A DNA stretch of 64,000 nucleotides from Bradyrhizobium sp. sGM-13 (GCF_018398875.1 NZ_JAGWDK010000005.1:62001-126000); one strand, 5' to 3'. Shown: positions 54,441 through 63,666, counted from the first letter of the stretch. Numbers and translations: made by a program. Notes: generated from the letters alone by a model not told the origin.

Positions 54441-55301
54441 ATGCCGATCAACTACGAACAGCTCATGGCCCTGAAAAATCTTGGCCAGAAATACGCCTAT
54501 ACCGATCGCGAGGTGATGCTCTACGCCTATGGCATCGGCATGGGCGCCGATCCGATGGACGAGAACGAACTCGCCTTCGTCAACGAGGGCACGCTGACGC
54601 CGCGCCCCTTGAAGGTCGTGCCGACCTTCGCCTCGGTGGCGGCCTGGGGCTCAAGCCCCGGCGAAATGAACCTCAACCGTGTCATGGTGGTCGACGGCGA
54701 GCGCGACATCACCTTCCACAAGCCGCTGCCGAGCGCGGCCAAGATCACGGCCGACTCGACCGTGCTCGACGTCTTCGACAAGGGCAAGGACAAGGGCGCG
54801 GTCATCCGGCACCAGACCGTGTTGAAGGATGAGAACGGCGACAAGCTGGCCACGCTCGTCGCTTCGCGTTTCGCTCGCGGCGACGGCGGTTTTGGCGGCC
54901 CATCTGAAGGCCAGCCCGAGCCGCACAAGGTTCCGAACCGCGCGCCCGACAAGATCGTCGATATCACGACGCGCCCGGATCAGGCGCTGGTCTACCGCCT
55001 CTGCGGCGACCGCAATCCGCTGCACTCAGATCCCGAGTTCGCCAAGAAGGCCGGTTTTCCGCGGCCGATCCTGCACGGCATGTGCACCTACGGCATCACC
55101 TGCCGCGGCGTGCTGCAGACCTACGCCGATTACGATCCATCGGCCTTCAAGCAGCACGTCGCGCGCTTTTCCTCGCCCGTCTATCCCGGCGAGACCGTAA
55201 CGATGGAGATGTGGGAGGACGGCAGCATCATCTCGTTCGAAGCCAAGGTGAAGGCGAGGGGCGTCACGGTGATCAAGAGCGGCAAGACGGTGTTGGGATA
55301 G
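54441..55301 (+). CDS. MaoC-family enoyl-CoA hydratase 2
   Basis: A 286-residue protein with two hot-dog domains, like the peroxisomal hydratase 2. The catalytic segment in the second half reads YRLCGDRNPLHSDPEFAKKA (Asp and His) followed by GFPRPILHGMCTYG. The first half (residues 1-130) is the degenerate hot-dog that binds the acyl chain. It hydrates trans-2-enoyl-CoA to (3R)-hydroxyacyl-CoA. It belongs to the rightward acyl-CoA cluster with the SDR and thiolase genes, though palindromes separate them. Confidence 0.93.
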   Translation: MPINYEQLMALKNLGQKYAYTDREVMLYAYGIGMGADPMDENELAFVNEGTLTPRPLKVVPTFASVAAWGSSPGEMNLNRVMVVDGERDITFHKPLPSAAKITADSTVLDVFDKGKDKGAVIRHQTVLKDENGDKLATLVASRFARGDGGFGGPSEGQPEPHKVPNRAPDKIVDITTRPDQALVYRLCGDRNPLHSDPEFAKKAGFPRPILHGMCTYGITCRGVLQTYADYDPSAFKQHVARFSSPVYPGETVTMEMWEDGSIISFEAKVKARGVTVIKSGKTVLG

Positions 55302-55302
55302 G

Positions 55303-55429
55303 TCTCGTGCCCCGGACGCAGCGCAGCACGTAGTGATGCGCTGCAGAGCCGGGGCCCATTGGCCAGGTGGTGCTGGGTCCCGGCTCTGCGAAGCAGCGTT
55401 TCACGCGGCGTCGCGTCCGGAACACGAGA
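55303..55429. repeat. Long intergenic palindrome (TCTCGTGCCCCGG type)
   Basis: Left end TCTCGTGCCCCGGACGC and right end GCGTCCGGAACACGAGA are complementary with two mismatches; inner stems around AGAGCCGGG/CCCGGCTCT. Same class as 50061. It lies one base after the hydratase stop. Confidence 0.88.
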
Positions 55430-55457
55430 ACGAGAGAGACGCAAGGGAGAACACGCC

Positions 55458-56336
55458 ATGGGATTGCTCGACGGCAAGGTAGCCATCATCACCGGTGCAG
55501 GCGGCGGGCTCGGTGAGGCCTACGCCAAATTGTTCGCGCGCGAGGGCGCGGCGGTCGTGGTCAACGACCTCGGTGGTCCCCGCGACGGTTCCGGCGCCGA
55601 CGTCTCCATGGCGCAGAAGGTAGTCAATGCCATCAAGGAAGAGGGCGGCCGCGCCGTCGCCAACGGCGCCGACATCTCGACCATGGCCGGCGGGCAATCG
55701 GTGTTCGACGACGCCATCAAGAATTTCGGCCGCGCCGATATCCTGGTGAACAATGCCGGCATCCTGCTCGACGAGACCTTCGCCAAGGCCAAGGAGGCCA
55801 ATTGGGACAGGGTGATCAGGGTGCACCTCAAGGGCACGTTCTGCTGCACCCAGCCGGTGTTCAAATGGATGCGCGAGAATGGCGGCGGCGTCATCGTCAA
55901 CACCTCCTCGACCTCGGGCCTGATCGGCAATTTCGGCCAGACCAACTATGGCGCCGCCAAGGGCGGTATCTGGGGACTGTCGAACGTGCTGGCGATCGAA
56001 GGCCGTAAGTACAACATCCGGATCTGGACCCTGGCCCCGGGCGCGTTGACCCGCATGACCGCAGATCTGCCGCGCTATAAGGAGAACCCCGGCGCCGCGC
56101 TCGGCCCGGACGGCATCGCACCGGCCGTGCTATACATGGTCAGCGATCTCTCCGGCGACCAGACCGGCAAGGTGCTCGGCGTCTCCGGCCCGCGCGGCGT
56201 GCGCGAGATGCGGATGATGGAAATGGAAGGCTGGAAGCCGCCGTTCACGGGGTGGAAGGCCGAGGATATCGTGACCCACGCCAAGGAGATCTTCTTCTCG
56301 GAGGAGCAGATCAAGATGGGCGCACGAAGGTTTTAG
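55458..56336 (+). CDS. Short-chain dehydrogenase, (3R)-hydroxyacyl-CoA dehydrogenase-like
   Basis: A 292-residue SDR close to the dehydrogenase domain of peroxisomal MFE-2. Landmarks: VAIITGAGGGLGEAYAKLFA (NAD site), VVNDLGGPRDGSGAD, NNAGILLDETF, and the Ser-Tyr-Lys triad in NTSSTSGLIGNFGQTNYGAAKGG. It extends about 40 residues beyond the usual SDR length, as in MFE-2. It should oxidise (3R)-hydroxyacyl-CoA made by the preceding hydratase. GGGAGA precedes the ATG. Confidence 0.92.
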   Translation: MGLLDGKVAIITGAGGGLGEAYAKLFAREGAAVVVNDLGGPRDGSGADVSMAQKVVNAIKEEGGRAVANGADISTMAGGQSVFDDAIKNFGRADILVNNAGILLDETFAKAKEANWDRVIRVHLKGTFCCTQPVFKWMRENGGGVIVNTSSTSGLIGNFGQTNYGAAKGGIWGLSNVLAIEGRKYNIRIWTLAPGALTRMTADLPRYKENPGAALGPDGIAPAVLYMVSDLSGDQTGKVLGVSGPRGVREMRMMEMEGWKPPFTGWKAEDIVTHAKEIFFSEEQIKMGARRF

Positions 56337-56341
56337 ACTAT

Positions 56342-56436
56342 GTCGTTCCGGGGCGCGTAGCGAACCCGGAACCTCGAGATTCTCAGGTGCGCAATTGCGC
56401 ACCATAGTTCGATGCTGCGCATCGCCCCGGAATGAC
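56342..56436. repeat. Intergenic palindrome (GTCGTTCCGGGG type)
   Basis: Ends GTCGTTCCGGGGCG and CGCCCCGGAATGAC pair with one mismatch; in the middle lies an 18-base perfect palindrome GGTGCGCAATTGCGCACC (56386-56403). Same broad class as the element at 7312. Confidence 0.8.
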
Positions 56437-56459
56437 GATAGAGAGGATAGAGGCACTCG

Positions 56460-57416
56460 ATGACAAAACTCACCGCCCAGGCCGCCGGCACCTTCGCAAT
56501 CGCGCCGACGCCGTTCCACGATGACGGCCGCATCGACGAGAAGTCCATCGACCGGCTGACCGACTTCTACGCCGAAGTCGGCTGCGACGGCGTCACCGTG
56601 CTCGGCATTTTGGGCGAGGCGCCGAAACTCGACGCTGATGAGGCCGAGCAGGTGGCGATCCGCTTCGTCAAGCGCGCCAAGAACATGCAGATCATCGTCG
56701 GCGTCTCGGCGCCGGGCTTCGCTTCAATGCGCTCGCTGGCCAAAGCGTCGATGGATGCCGGCGCCGCCGGCGTGATGATCGCGCCGCCGCCGCATTTGCG
56801 CACCGACGATCAGATCACGGGCTATTTCAAGCAGGCACAGGAAGCGATCGGCGACGGGATTCCCTGGGTGCTGCAGGACTATCCGCTGACGCTCAACGTC
56901 ATCTTCACGCCCGCCGTGATCCGCAAAATCGTGATGGATAGCTCGTCCTGCGTGATGCTCAAGCACGAGGACTGGCCAGGCCTGGAGAAGATCTCGACGC
57001 TCCGAAACTTCCAGAAGGACGGCTCGCTGCGGCCGCTGTCGATCCTGGTCGGCAATGGCGGACTGTTCCTTGATTTCGAGATGGAGCGCGGCGCCGACGG
57101 CGCCATGACAGGCTACGCCTTCCCGGAACTCCTGATCGACGTCGTGAAGCTGTCGAAAGCCGGCAAACGCGACGCCGCGCATGATCTGTTCGATGCGCAT
57201 CTGCCGCTGATCCGTTACGAGCAGCAGCCTGGCGCGGGCCTGTCGGTGCGCAAATATGTCCTGCAGAAGCGCGGCATCATCTCCTCCAGCGCGCAGCGCA
57301 AGCCCGGCGCGACGATTACGGCAACCGCAAAGGCCGAAGTCGATTATCTGTTGTCGCGGGTGGCGCGCGTCGACCGCCGCGCCAATCTGCAACCGCAATC
57401 CAGCGCTGCGGGCTAG
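56460..57416 (+). CDS. DapA/NAL-superfamily lyase or aldolase
   Basis: A 318-residue TIM-barrel Schiff-base enzyme of the dihydrodipicolinate synthase superfamily. GVTVLGILGEAPKLDADE replaces the usual GTTGE loop, WVLQDYPLTLN holds the catalytic Tyr and SCVMLKHEDWPG the Schiff-base Lys. It is longer at the C-terminus than DapA and lies in an acyl-CoA cluster, so lysine biosynthesis is unlikely; an aldolase or hydratase on a 2-oxoacid is more probable. GAGG precedes the ATG. Confidence 0.88.
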   Translation: MTKLTAQAAGTFAIAPTPFHDDGRIDEKSIDRLTDFYAEVGCDGVTVLGILGEAPKLDADEAEQVAIRFVKRAKNMQIIVGVSAPGFASMRSLAKASMDAGAAGVMIAPPPHLRTDDQITGYFKQAQEAIGDGIPWVLQDYPLTLNVIFTPAVIRKIVMDSSSCVMLKHEDWPGLEKISTLRNFQKDGSLRPLSILVGNGGLFLDFEMERGADGAMTGYAFPELLIDVVKLSKAGKRDAAHDLFDAHLPLIRYEQQPGAGLSVRKYVLQKRGIISSSAQRKPGATITATAKAEVDYLLSRVARVDRRANLQPQSSAAG

Positions 57417-57420
57417 TCAT

Positions 57421-58221
57421 ATGGCCGAAGTCGTCGCCCCGCGTCCTGCATCCACGATCCTGCTGCTGCGCGACAGCGCGGAGCGTAAGGAAATTGAGGT
57501 CTTCATGATGGTCCGCCATTATGAGATCGACTTCAATTCCGGCGCGCTGGTATTTCCCGGCGGCAGTGTCGACAAGGGCGATAAGGAGATCATCGCGCGG
57601 CCCGAACTCTATTCGGGCGGCGAGGGCCTCGATGAAGCGACCTTGAGCTTCCGGATTGCCGCGATCCGCGAAACGTTTGAGGAAAGCGGCATCCTGCTGG
57701 CGCGGCCGAAGGGGGCGACGGCGCTGGTGGATGCCAAGCGCGCCAGCAAGATCGAGGCCGCGCATCGCGCCGACCTCTGCGACAGCAAGATCAGTTTCCT
57801 CCAGGTACTGACCGACAACGGCATGGTGCTGGCGCTCGACGAACTCGTTCCTTACGCGCACTGGATCACGCCGGAGGGCATGCCGAAGCGGTTCGACACC
57901 TGGTTCTTCCTTGCCGCCGCACCACCGGAACAGGTCGGCGCCCATGACGGCAGGGAATCCACCGACTCGATCTGGGTGTCGCCGCGCGAGGCGCTGGAGG
58001 GCGGCGAGAGCGGGCGCTTCAAGCTGCCGTTCCCGACCACCCGCAACCTGATCAAGCTCGGCAAGCAGGCTGTCGTGAAAGCTGCGCTCGACGACAGCCG
58101 CGGCAAATCCGTCGTCACCGTGACACCGGTGATGACCAGGAACAATGGCGGCCGCCAGCTTCGCATCCCGCTCGAAGCCGGCTATGACGGTGACGTGTTC
58201 GAGGTCGGCTCCGTCGGCTGA
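57421..58221 (+). CDS. Nudix hydrolase with split Nudix box (NUDT19-like)
   Basis: A 266-residue Nudix protein. The box is broken by an insertion: VFPGGSVDKGDKE comes first, then about 25 residues, then FRIAAIRETFEESGILL with the REXXEEXG core. That layout is known from NUDT19, a peroxisomal CoA diphosphatase. It starts four bases after the lyase stop, so it belongs to the acyl-CoA cluster, where control of CoA esters would fit. Activity is inferred. Confidence 0.9.
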   Translation: MAEVVAPRPASTILLLRDSAERKEIEVFMMVRHYEIDFNSGALVFPGGSVDKGDKEIIARPELYSGGEGLDEATLSFRIAAIRETFEESGILLARPKGATALVDAKRASKIEAAHRADLCDSKISFLQVLTDNGMVLALDELVPYAHWITPEGMPKRFDTWFFLAAAPPEQVGAHDGRESTDSIWVSPREALEGGESGRFKLPFPTTRNLIKLGKQAVVKAALDDSRGKSVVTVTPVMTRNNGGRQLRIPLEAGYDGDVFEVGSVG

Positions 58222-58306
58222 CACACTTCGACACATAACGAAGTATTTTTGCGTGCCCGCGCTGTAGGTTGCGCTTCGACAGCAATCGAGAGCGAGTCGG
58301 CAACGC

Positions 58307-59242
58307 ATGGACGAAGCACATCCGCGACCTCCCGCTATGGCGACCGAACTGGCGCTCCTGCTCGCGCTCGCGACACTGTGGGGCGCCTCGTACACCTTCA
58401 TCCGGATCGGCGTAGCCACCATCCCGCCGATCACCCTGATCGCGGGCCGCACGCTGATTGCCGGGCTGCTCCTGCTCATCATTATGCGTTGGCGCGGCGT
58501 GCGAATGCCGGTGGATGCCGCGACTTGGCGGCGATTCCTGTTTCAGGCTTGCCTCAACAGCGTCATTCCGTGGACCATGGTCGCCTGGGGCGAGCGGGCA
58601 CTGGAGGCAGGCCTTGCCACCATCCTCAACTCCACCGCGCCGATTTTCACATTTTTCCTGACGCTCGCGATCACACGCCACGAGGCCGTGACGTCGCGGA
58701 AACTGCTCGGCGTCATTGCCGGGATGGCCGGCATCTGCCTGATCGTCGGGGGGCAGGCTCTCTCAGGCTTCGGCGAGGAACTGACGGCCCAGATCGTGAT
58801 GGTGCTCGCCGCTATCGCCTACGCGGGCGCGGCGATCTTCGGCCGGAGCTTCAAGGATCTCGATCCGATGGTGCCCGCGGCAGGGTCGTTACTATCAGGC
58901 GCGGCGATCCTGATTCCGGTGAGCCTTGTCGTGGAGCAGCCGTGGACGCTGGCGCCGTCGATCGATTCGGTGCTGGCGCTGCTAGCGCTCGCGGTATTTT
59001 CCACGGCGCTCGCCTTCGCGATCTATTTCCGCCTGATCCAGACCCTGGGATCGGTCGGCACCACGGCTCAAGCCTATCTACGGGTACCGATCGGTGTCGC
59101 GCTGGGCGTTGTCTTCCTCGGCGAGCAATTGAGGGCGACGGCATGGATCGGCCTCGTCTGTGTTGTGATCGGCGTCGCGGCGATGACCATCCCAGCGCGA
59201 AATGCCGGTGCGGCCAAAGGCCGCCTGAACAGGCTCATGTGA
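58307..59242 (+). CDS. EamA/DMT-family transporter
   Basis: A 311-residue membrane protein with ten predicted helices in two EamA repeats, e.g. LALLLALATLWGASYTFIRI, TLIAGLLLLIIMRW, TAQIVMVLAAIAYAGAAIFG and AYLRVPIGVALGVVFLGE. The family exports amino acids, metabolites or drugs. It starts 85 bases after the Nudix gene. Its 3' end overlaps the converging SnoaL-like gene by eight bases. Confidence 0.92.
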   Translation: MDEAHPRPPAMATELALLLALATLWGASYTFIRIGVATIPPITLIAGRTLIAGLLLLIIMRWRGVRMPVDAATWRRFLFQACLNSVIPWTMVAWGERALEAGLATILNSTAPIFTFFLTLAITRHEAVTSRKLLGVIAGMAGICLIVGGQALSGFGEELTAQIVMVLAAIAYAGAAIFGRSFKDLDPMVPAAGSLLSGAAILIPVSLVVEQPWTLAPSIDSVLALLALAVFSTALAFAIYFRLIQTLGSVGTTAQAYLRVPIGVALGVVFLGEQLRATAWIGLVCVVIGVAAMTIPARNAGAAKGRLNRLM

Positions 59243-59657
59243 GGAAGGCGTCAACCAGCGCCTGGTCCTGGTCGTAGACCCAGCATTCCCCTAGCAGTCC
59301 GTCGCGCACAGCGTACACCAGCAGGCGCTCGACCTCGGCCGTCTTGCCGTCGCGCTCAAAACGCTCTCGGACCAGCAGCGCGCCACGTTCGGGACCGGCC
59401 ATAATGTCGACGATGGCGAGCAGCTTGCGATTGGTGCGCCTGTTGACCTCGGTCAGGACGCCGAGCGCGGCGGCCTTGCCCGAGTGGTCGCCGGCGAGCG
59501 GGTTGCGGCCGAAATAATGCAGCGTGAAGTCGTCGTGATAGCAGGTGGCGAGCGCAGCGCGGTCGCCTGCGAGCCATGCCTTAGCATAGCAGCGGACGGC
59601 GTGCCGCGTGTGCTCGATTGCTGCTTGGTTCTCGATTCCAGATCGATTATTTTCCAT
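59235..59657 (-). CDS. SnoaL/NTF2-like small protein
   Basis: A 140-residue cone-fold protein: RHAVRCYAKAWLAGDRAALATCY, HDDFTLHYFGRNPLAGDHSGKAA, then strands with GALLVRERFERDGKTAEVERLLVYAVRDG. Members range from isomerases to binding proteins. It lies opposite an AraC regulator with 83 bases between starts, so that regulator may control it. GAGG lies before the ATG. Confidence 0.88.
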   Translation of the reverse strand: MENNRSGIENQAAIEHTRHAVRCYAKAWLAGDRAALATCYHDDFTLHYFGRNPLAGDHSGKAAALGVLTEVNRRTNRKLLAIVDIMAGPERGALLVRERFERDGKTAEVERLLVYAVRDGLLGECWVYDQDQALVDAFLT

Positions 59658-59740
59658 TGTCCTCACCTCGCTAATCTCCGACATCTCCAAGACTAGATCG
59701 ACCGGACCATGCGGGCTTTCAGAAACTGGCTATTGGCGCA

Positions 59741-60502
59741 ATGGCAGCAGCGAAACTGATCGGGTGGGGCGCTCGCGTGCTGTATCTGGGTCCGGCCTTC
59801 GGCTTGACACCGCACCGGAATGCGGCCGCCGTCCTTGCCGTGGCGCTCGATGGACCGCTGGAGGTCGCCGAGGATCCCGCGGATCACATGACGCGGTATC
59901 ACGTGGCCCGCAGCGTGCTAATCCTGCCCAACAGCCTCCATCATCTCCGCATCGAACGGGGGCGGATGGCGTTCCTCTACGTCGATCCGCTAGGGCGCGA
60001 CCTCCGCGCGCTGATCGCCCGTATGACAAATCCGACGCTGCGGGGGGCCTTCGACCTGAGGGAGGAGGCCGCCGTGATCGAACTGATGACGAAGCTGGCC
60101 GAGGACCGCATCGGCCGGCAGGAGGGCTGCGCCTCGCTCGGTGAACTGCTGGGCGTGGGGACGCACAAGCGAGCCACGACGCGGATTGCCGCAGCGCTGC
60201 GGCATATGCGGGACGAGCCACACCTTGCCCACCGGCTGACCACGTTGGCGGCCCGGGCCGGCCTTTCGCCGTCGCGGTTTCTTCATCTGTTCAAGGCGGA
60301 GACGGGGGTACCGCTGCGGCGCTACCGCATCTGGAATCGGATGGGCGCGGCCGTTCGCGCCTGTGGCGAGGGCGCATCCTTGACAGAGGCCGCCCATGCC
60401 GCCGGATTCGCCAGCTCGTCACACTTTTCCAGCGCATTTCGCGAGATGTTCGGCATGATGCCGTCGGACTTAGCCAAAGCCCTGCAAGCGGGGGCGGACT
60501 GA
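59741..60502 (+). CDS. AraC-family transcriptional regulator
   Basis: A 253-residue regulator. Residues about 10-90 are a cupin-like sensor (LTPHRNAAAVLAVALDGPLEV, ARSVLILPNSLHHL). The double HTH lies at 155-250: RLTTLAARAGLSPSRFLHLFKAETGVPLRRYR, then LTEAAHAAGFASSSHFSSAFREMFGMMPSDL. Likely to act on the divergent SnoaL-like gene or on its own promoter. Ligand unknown. Confidence 0.92.
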   Translation: MAAAKLIGWGARVLYLGPAFGLTPHRNAAAVLAVALDGPLEVAEDPADHMTRYHVARSVLILPNSLHHLRIERGRMAFLYVDPLGRDLRALIARMTNPTLRGAFDLREEAAVIELMTKLAEDRIGRQEGCASLGELLGVGTHKRATTRIAAALRHMRDEPHLAHRLTTLAARAGLSPSRFLHLFKAETGVPLRRYRIWNRMGAAVRACGEGASLTEAAHAAGFASSSHFSSAFREMFGMMPSDLAKALQAGAD

Positions 60503-60558
60503 CCCCGGCCAGCCGTTCGGCCGCGTAGCTCATATCCGGCTATTAACCACCCGCCGGC

Positions 60559-63300
60559 ATGTTCCCTACGGGCCGAAATACATCGTATATTGCGCCCGAT
60601 TGGAGCCCGGCCCCGACCCACATGACCGCTGAAACGCCGCCGAATTCGCCGCCGCGATCGTTCTCGCTTTCGATCGGCCAACTGACATTCGGCAGTTTCA
60701 TGCTGGTGCTGGCGGTGATCATCATCACCTCGACCGCCAGCGTCGTCGCCATCCGCCACATCGATTCGACCTTTGCCGAGCTGCAGCGGCTGCAGAGCGT
60801 CGGCGATCTGGCCGAGGATATCGACCGCCGCATGAACGAATTGCGGCTGGCGGCGCGGGATTTCGTCACGGATCCCGGCAACCAGTCGCTCCAGGTTGGC
60901 GAAGCCGCCAACGCGCTCGGCGAGATCCTGAAGAAGACGCGGCTGGAGCTCGCGCCAGAGCAGCAGGACATGATTGATGGCGTCACCGAGCGCCTGGCAA
61001 CCTACCGCACCGGCATCGAGCGGATTTCCGCGCTGATCAACCGCCGCGCAGAGATGATCGTCGCGCTGCCGCCCTTGCGCGAGCAATTCGATACGGCGAT
61101 CGCCGAGGCGTCCGATCCCCACCTTGCGATGGCCCTGGCTCAGACCCAGAGCCGGATCGCTTCGGCGTTGCTGGCGCATAACCCTTCGGCGGCTGAACAG
61201 GCTGCGGAAAGCATGCGCTCGATGACGATCGCGGACTCAAAGCTGCGCGCGATCGTCGACGATTATGCGCTGGCGATCGTCAACATATCGATCCGCGAAC
61301 GGCAGATATCCGACATAGACAGGGAAGTGCTCGGTGCGGAGGGCCGCCTGATCCAGCGCGTCACAGAATTGTTGCGCGACGTCAGCGAGCGGCGGGGGCG
61401 CGTCCTCTCGCGCGATTTTGCGAGGACCCTGACGGAGGCGAAATGGCAGAGCATCGTTCTCGGCACTGCCGGCGTCCTGATCGGACTGTTTGCGTCGCTG
61501 CTGGTGGTTCGGCGCACCGTACGTCCGCTTGCCGCGATCGCTGGCTCGATCCGCGCGGTGGCCGGCGGCGAGAAGAACGCCTCGATCCCGGCGACCGACG
61601 TGGACAACGAGATCGGCGACATCGCCCGCGCGGCCGAAGTATTCCGGCGAACGCTGGTCGATGCCGACACCGCACGCGAGGCGGCGGTGCGTGCGCTCGC
61701 CGAACAGCGGCTTGCGGAGGAAAGTTACCGCAAGCTGTTCGAGTCCTCAGTCGACGGAATCTATGTTACGACGCCCGGCGGCGCGCTGCTGAACGCCAAC
61801 CCGGCGCTGGCGCGGATGATGGGCTATGCCACGCCACAGGATCTGATCAACGGCATCGGCGACATCGCGGATACCGTTTACGTTCAACCCGAAGCGCGGG
61901 CGGAATATGCGCGGCTGATGCAGCGCGACGGCATGATCCGCGAATATGAATACCAGGTTCGCACCCGCACTGGCGCGGTGCTCTGGCTCTCCGACAGCGC
62001 CAGCGCAGTGCGCAACGAAGCGGGGGAGATCGTCCGCTACGAAGGAACGGTGCGCGATATCACCGACCAGAAGCGGGCCGAGGATGCGATCGCCGAAGGA
62101 CGCCGCCTGCTGCAAATGGTGATCGACACCGTGCCTGCGGTCATCAACGTCAAGGATAAGCAGCTCCGCTACGTCCTGATGAACCGCTATATGGCCGGCA
62201 TTTTCGGGGTCGAGCCGGGGTATGCGATCGGCCGCACCACCGCCGAGTTGATGTCGCGCTACGGCGCGGAAAAGACCGACGAGCCCGACAAGCGGGTGCT
62301 GGCGGTCGGCAAGGAACTCGGCTTCTACGAGGAAGAATACAAGGACGCGTCCGGCCATATGCGGCAATGGCTGGTCAACAAGCTGCCGATCCTGGATGCG
62401 GCCGGCGAGATCGAGAACATCGTGACGGTTGCGCTCGACATCGGGGAGCGCAAGCGCGTCGAATCCGAGATGCGCAAGGCCAAGGATGCGGCGGAGGGAG
62501 CGCTACGGAACCTGCGTGAGACGCAGAATTCGCTGATCGAGGCGGAAAAGCTCGCCGCGTTGGGACGGCTGGTGGCCGGCGTAGCCCACGAGGTCAACAA
62601 TCCCGTCGGCATCAGCCTGACGGTGGCGTCCGCGTTGGAGCGAAAGACGTCGAACTTTGCAGCGGAGGTCGCCCGCGGCGAGTTGCGACGTTCCAGCCTG
62701 AACGATTTTCTCGATACCAGCCGCTCGGCGTCGTCGCAGCTCGTCGCCAATCTCAACCGCGCCGCCGAGTTGATCCAATCGTTCAAGCAGGTGGCCGCCG
62801 ATCGCAACTATTCGGACCAGCGCACCTTCGATCTAGGCGATCTCACTGAGCAGGTGGTGATGTCGTTGCGGCCCGGCCTGCGCAAGCACAATCTGACGCT
62901 CAATGTCGAGTGCCAGCCCAACCTGATGATGAACAGCTATCCGGGGCCGTACGGACAGGTGCTTACCAACCTGTTCCTCAATTCGGTGGCGCATGCCTTC
63001 CCGGACGGCAAGCCGGGGACGGTCGATATCCAGGTGCGGGAGTCCGGCAAGGACAATGTCGAGATCATCTTTTCAGATAACGGCATTGGCATGAGCCTCG
63101 ATGTCCGCCGCCGCGCCTTCGATCCATTCTTCACCACGCGGCGCGATCAGGGCGGCACCGGGCTCGGCCTGCACATCGTCTACAGCATCGTGACGACCCG
63201 CCTTGGCGGCCGGCTTGACCTCGATTCTGAGCCGGGCGGCGGCACGCGCATTCAAATGATCCTGCCGCGCACGGCGCCGCTGGAGCAGGCGGCGGAATAG
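60559..63300 (+). CDS. Large membrane sensor histidine kinase with HAMP and two PAS domains
   Basis: A 913-residue kinase. Membrane segments lie at about 48-70 and 297-318 around a long helical periplasmic sensor; a HAMP domain follows, then PAS domains at about 385-510 (ESSVDGIYVTTPGGALLNAN) and 515-640. The phosphoacceptor is His677 in GRLVAGVAHEVNNPVGISL, the C-terminal ATPase has FLNSVAHAFPDG, SDNGIGM and QGGTGLGLHIVYSIV. No response regulator is adjacent. The start is uncertain: ATG at 60559 and 60622 both lack a clear ribosome site. Confidence 0.92.
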   Translation: MFPTGRNTSYIAPDWSPAPTHMTAETPPNSPPRSFSLSIGQLTFGSFMLVLAVIIITSTASVVAIRHIDSTFAELQRLQSVGDLAEDIDRRMNELRLAARDFVTDPGNQSLQVGEAANALGEILKKTRLELAPEQQDMIDGVTERLATYRTGIERISALINRRAEMIVALPPLREQFDTAIAEASDPHLAMALAQTQSRIASALLAHNPSAAEQAAESMRSMTIADSKLRAIVDDYALAIVNISIRERQISDIDREVLGAEGRLIQRVTELLRDVSERRGRVLSRDFARTLTEAKWQSIVLGTAGVLIGLFASLLVVRRTVRPLAAIAGSIRAVAGGEKNASIPATDVDNEIGDIARAAEVFRRTLVDADTAREAAVRALAEQRLAEESYRKLFESSVDGIYVTTPGGALLNANPALARMMGYATPQDLINGIGDIADTVYVQPEARAEYARLMQRDGMIREYEYQVRTRTGAVLWLSDSASAVRNEAGEIVRYEGTVRDITDQKRAEDAIAEGRRLLQMVIDTVPAVINVKDKQLRYVLMNRYMAGIFGVEPGYAIGRTTAELMSRYGAEKTDEPDKRVLAVGKELGFYEEEYKDASGHMRQWLVNKLPILDAAGEIENIVTVALDIGERKRVESEMRKAKDAAEGALRNLRETQNSLIEAEKLAALGRLVAGVAHEVNNPVGISLTVASALERKTSNFAAEVARGELRRSSLNDFLDTSRSASSQLVANLNRAAELIQSFKQVAADRNYSDQRTFDLGDLTEQVVMSLRPGLRKHNLTLNVECQPNLMMNSYPGPYGQVLTNLFLNSVAHAFPDGKPGTVDIQVRESGKDNVEIIFSDNGIGMSLDVRRRAFDPFFTTRRDQGGTGLGLHIVYSIVTTRLGGRLDLDSEPGGGTRIQMILPRTAPLEQAAE

Positions 63301-63315
63301 GGCCGCGCCCGGCCG

Positions 63316-63666
63316 CTAGTCGATATCAGCCAATTTGTGCAACGTGGCGCCGAAGATCTGGCTCGCTTTGCCGACGAGCGCGGTTCCATTCATGCTGCCG
63401 CGGGTGTCGGTGAAGGTTCCGGATACGCCGATGCCGACCGGGGCGGGGCCGCCGAACAGCGGATTGTCGTTGTCGCGCGGGGTGGTGTGACGCTGCACCA
63501 GGACCTCGCCCTTGAAGGTGTCGCCCTTCACGGTGTAGCTGCCGGTGTAAAACAGATAGGCGTCGCCGCCGAGAATCTGGCCGTCCCGGAACAGAATAAC
63601 GCCGCTGCCCTTGCCGATGCGCCCATCCAGCAGGGTGACGTGGATCGAATAGAGCCCGTTCTTCAT
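63316..63666 (-). CDS. GrlR-family protein
   Basis: A 116-residue protein that fits the GrlR fold: MKNGLYSIHVTLLDGRIGKG, SGVILFRDGQILGGDAYLFY, TGSYTVKGDTFKGEV, then FGGPAPVGIGVSGTF and GTALVGKASQIFGATLHKLA. GrlR itself represses type III secretion genes in enteropathogens by binding GrlA; no such partner is seen here, and most rhizobial homologues have no known role. Start chosen at MKNG rather than 15 codons upstream. Confidence 0.85.
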   Translation of the reverse strand: MKNGLYSIHVTLLDGRIGKGSGVILFRDGQILGGDAYLFYTGSYTVKGDTFKGEVLVQRHTTPRDNDNPLFGGPAPVGIGVSGTFTDTRGSMNGTALVGKASQIFGATLHKLADID

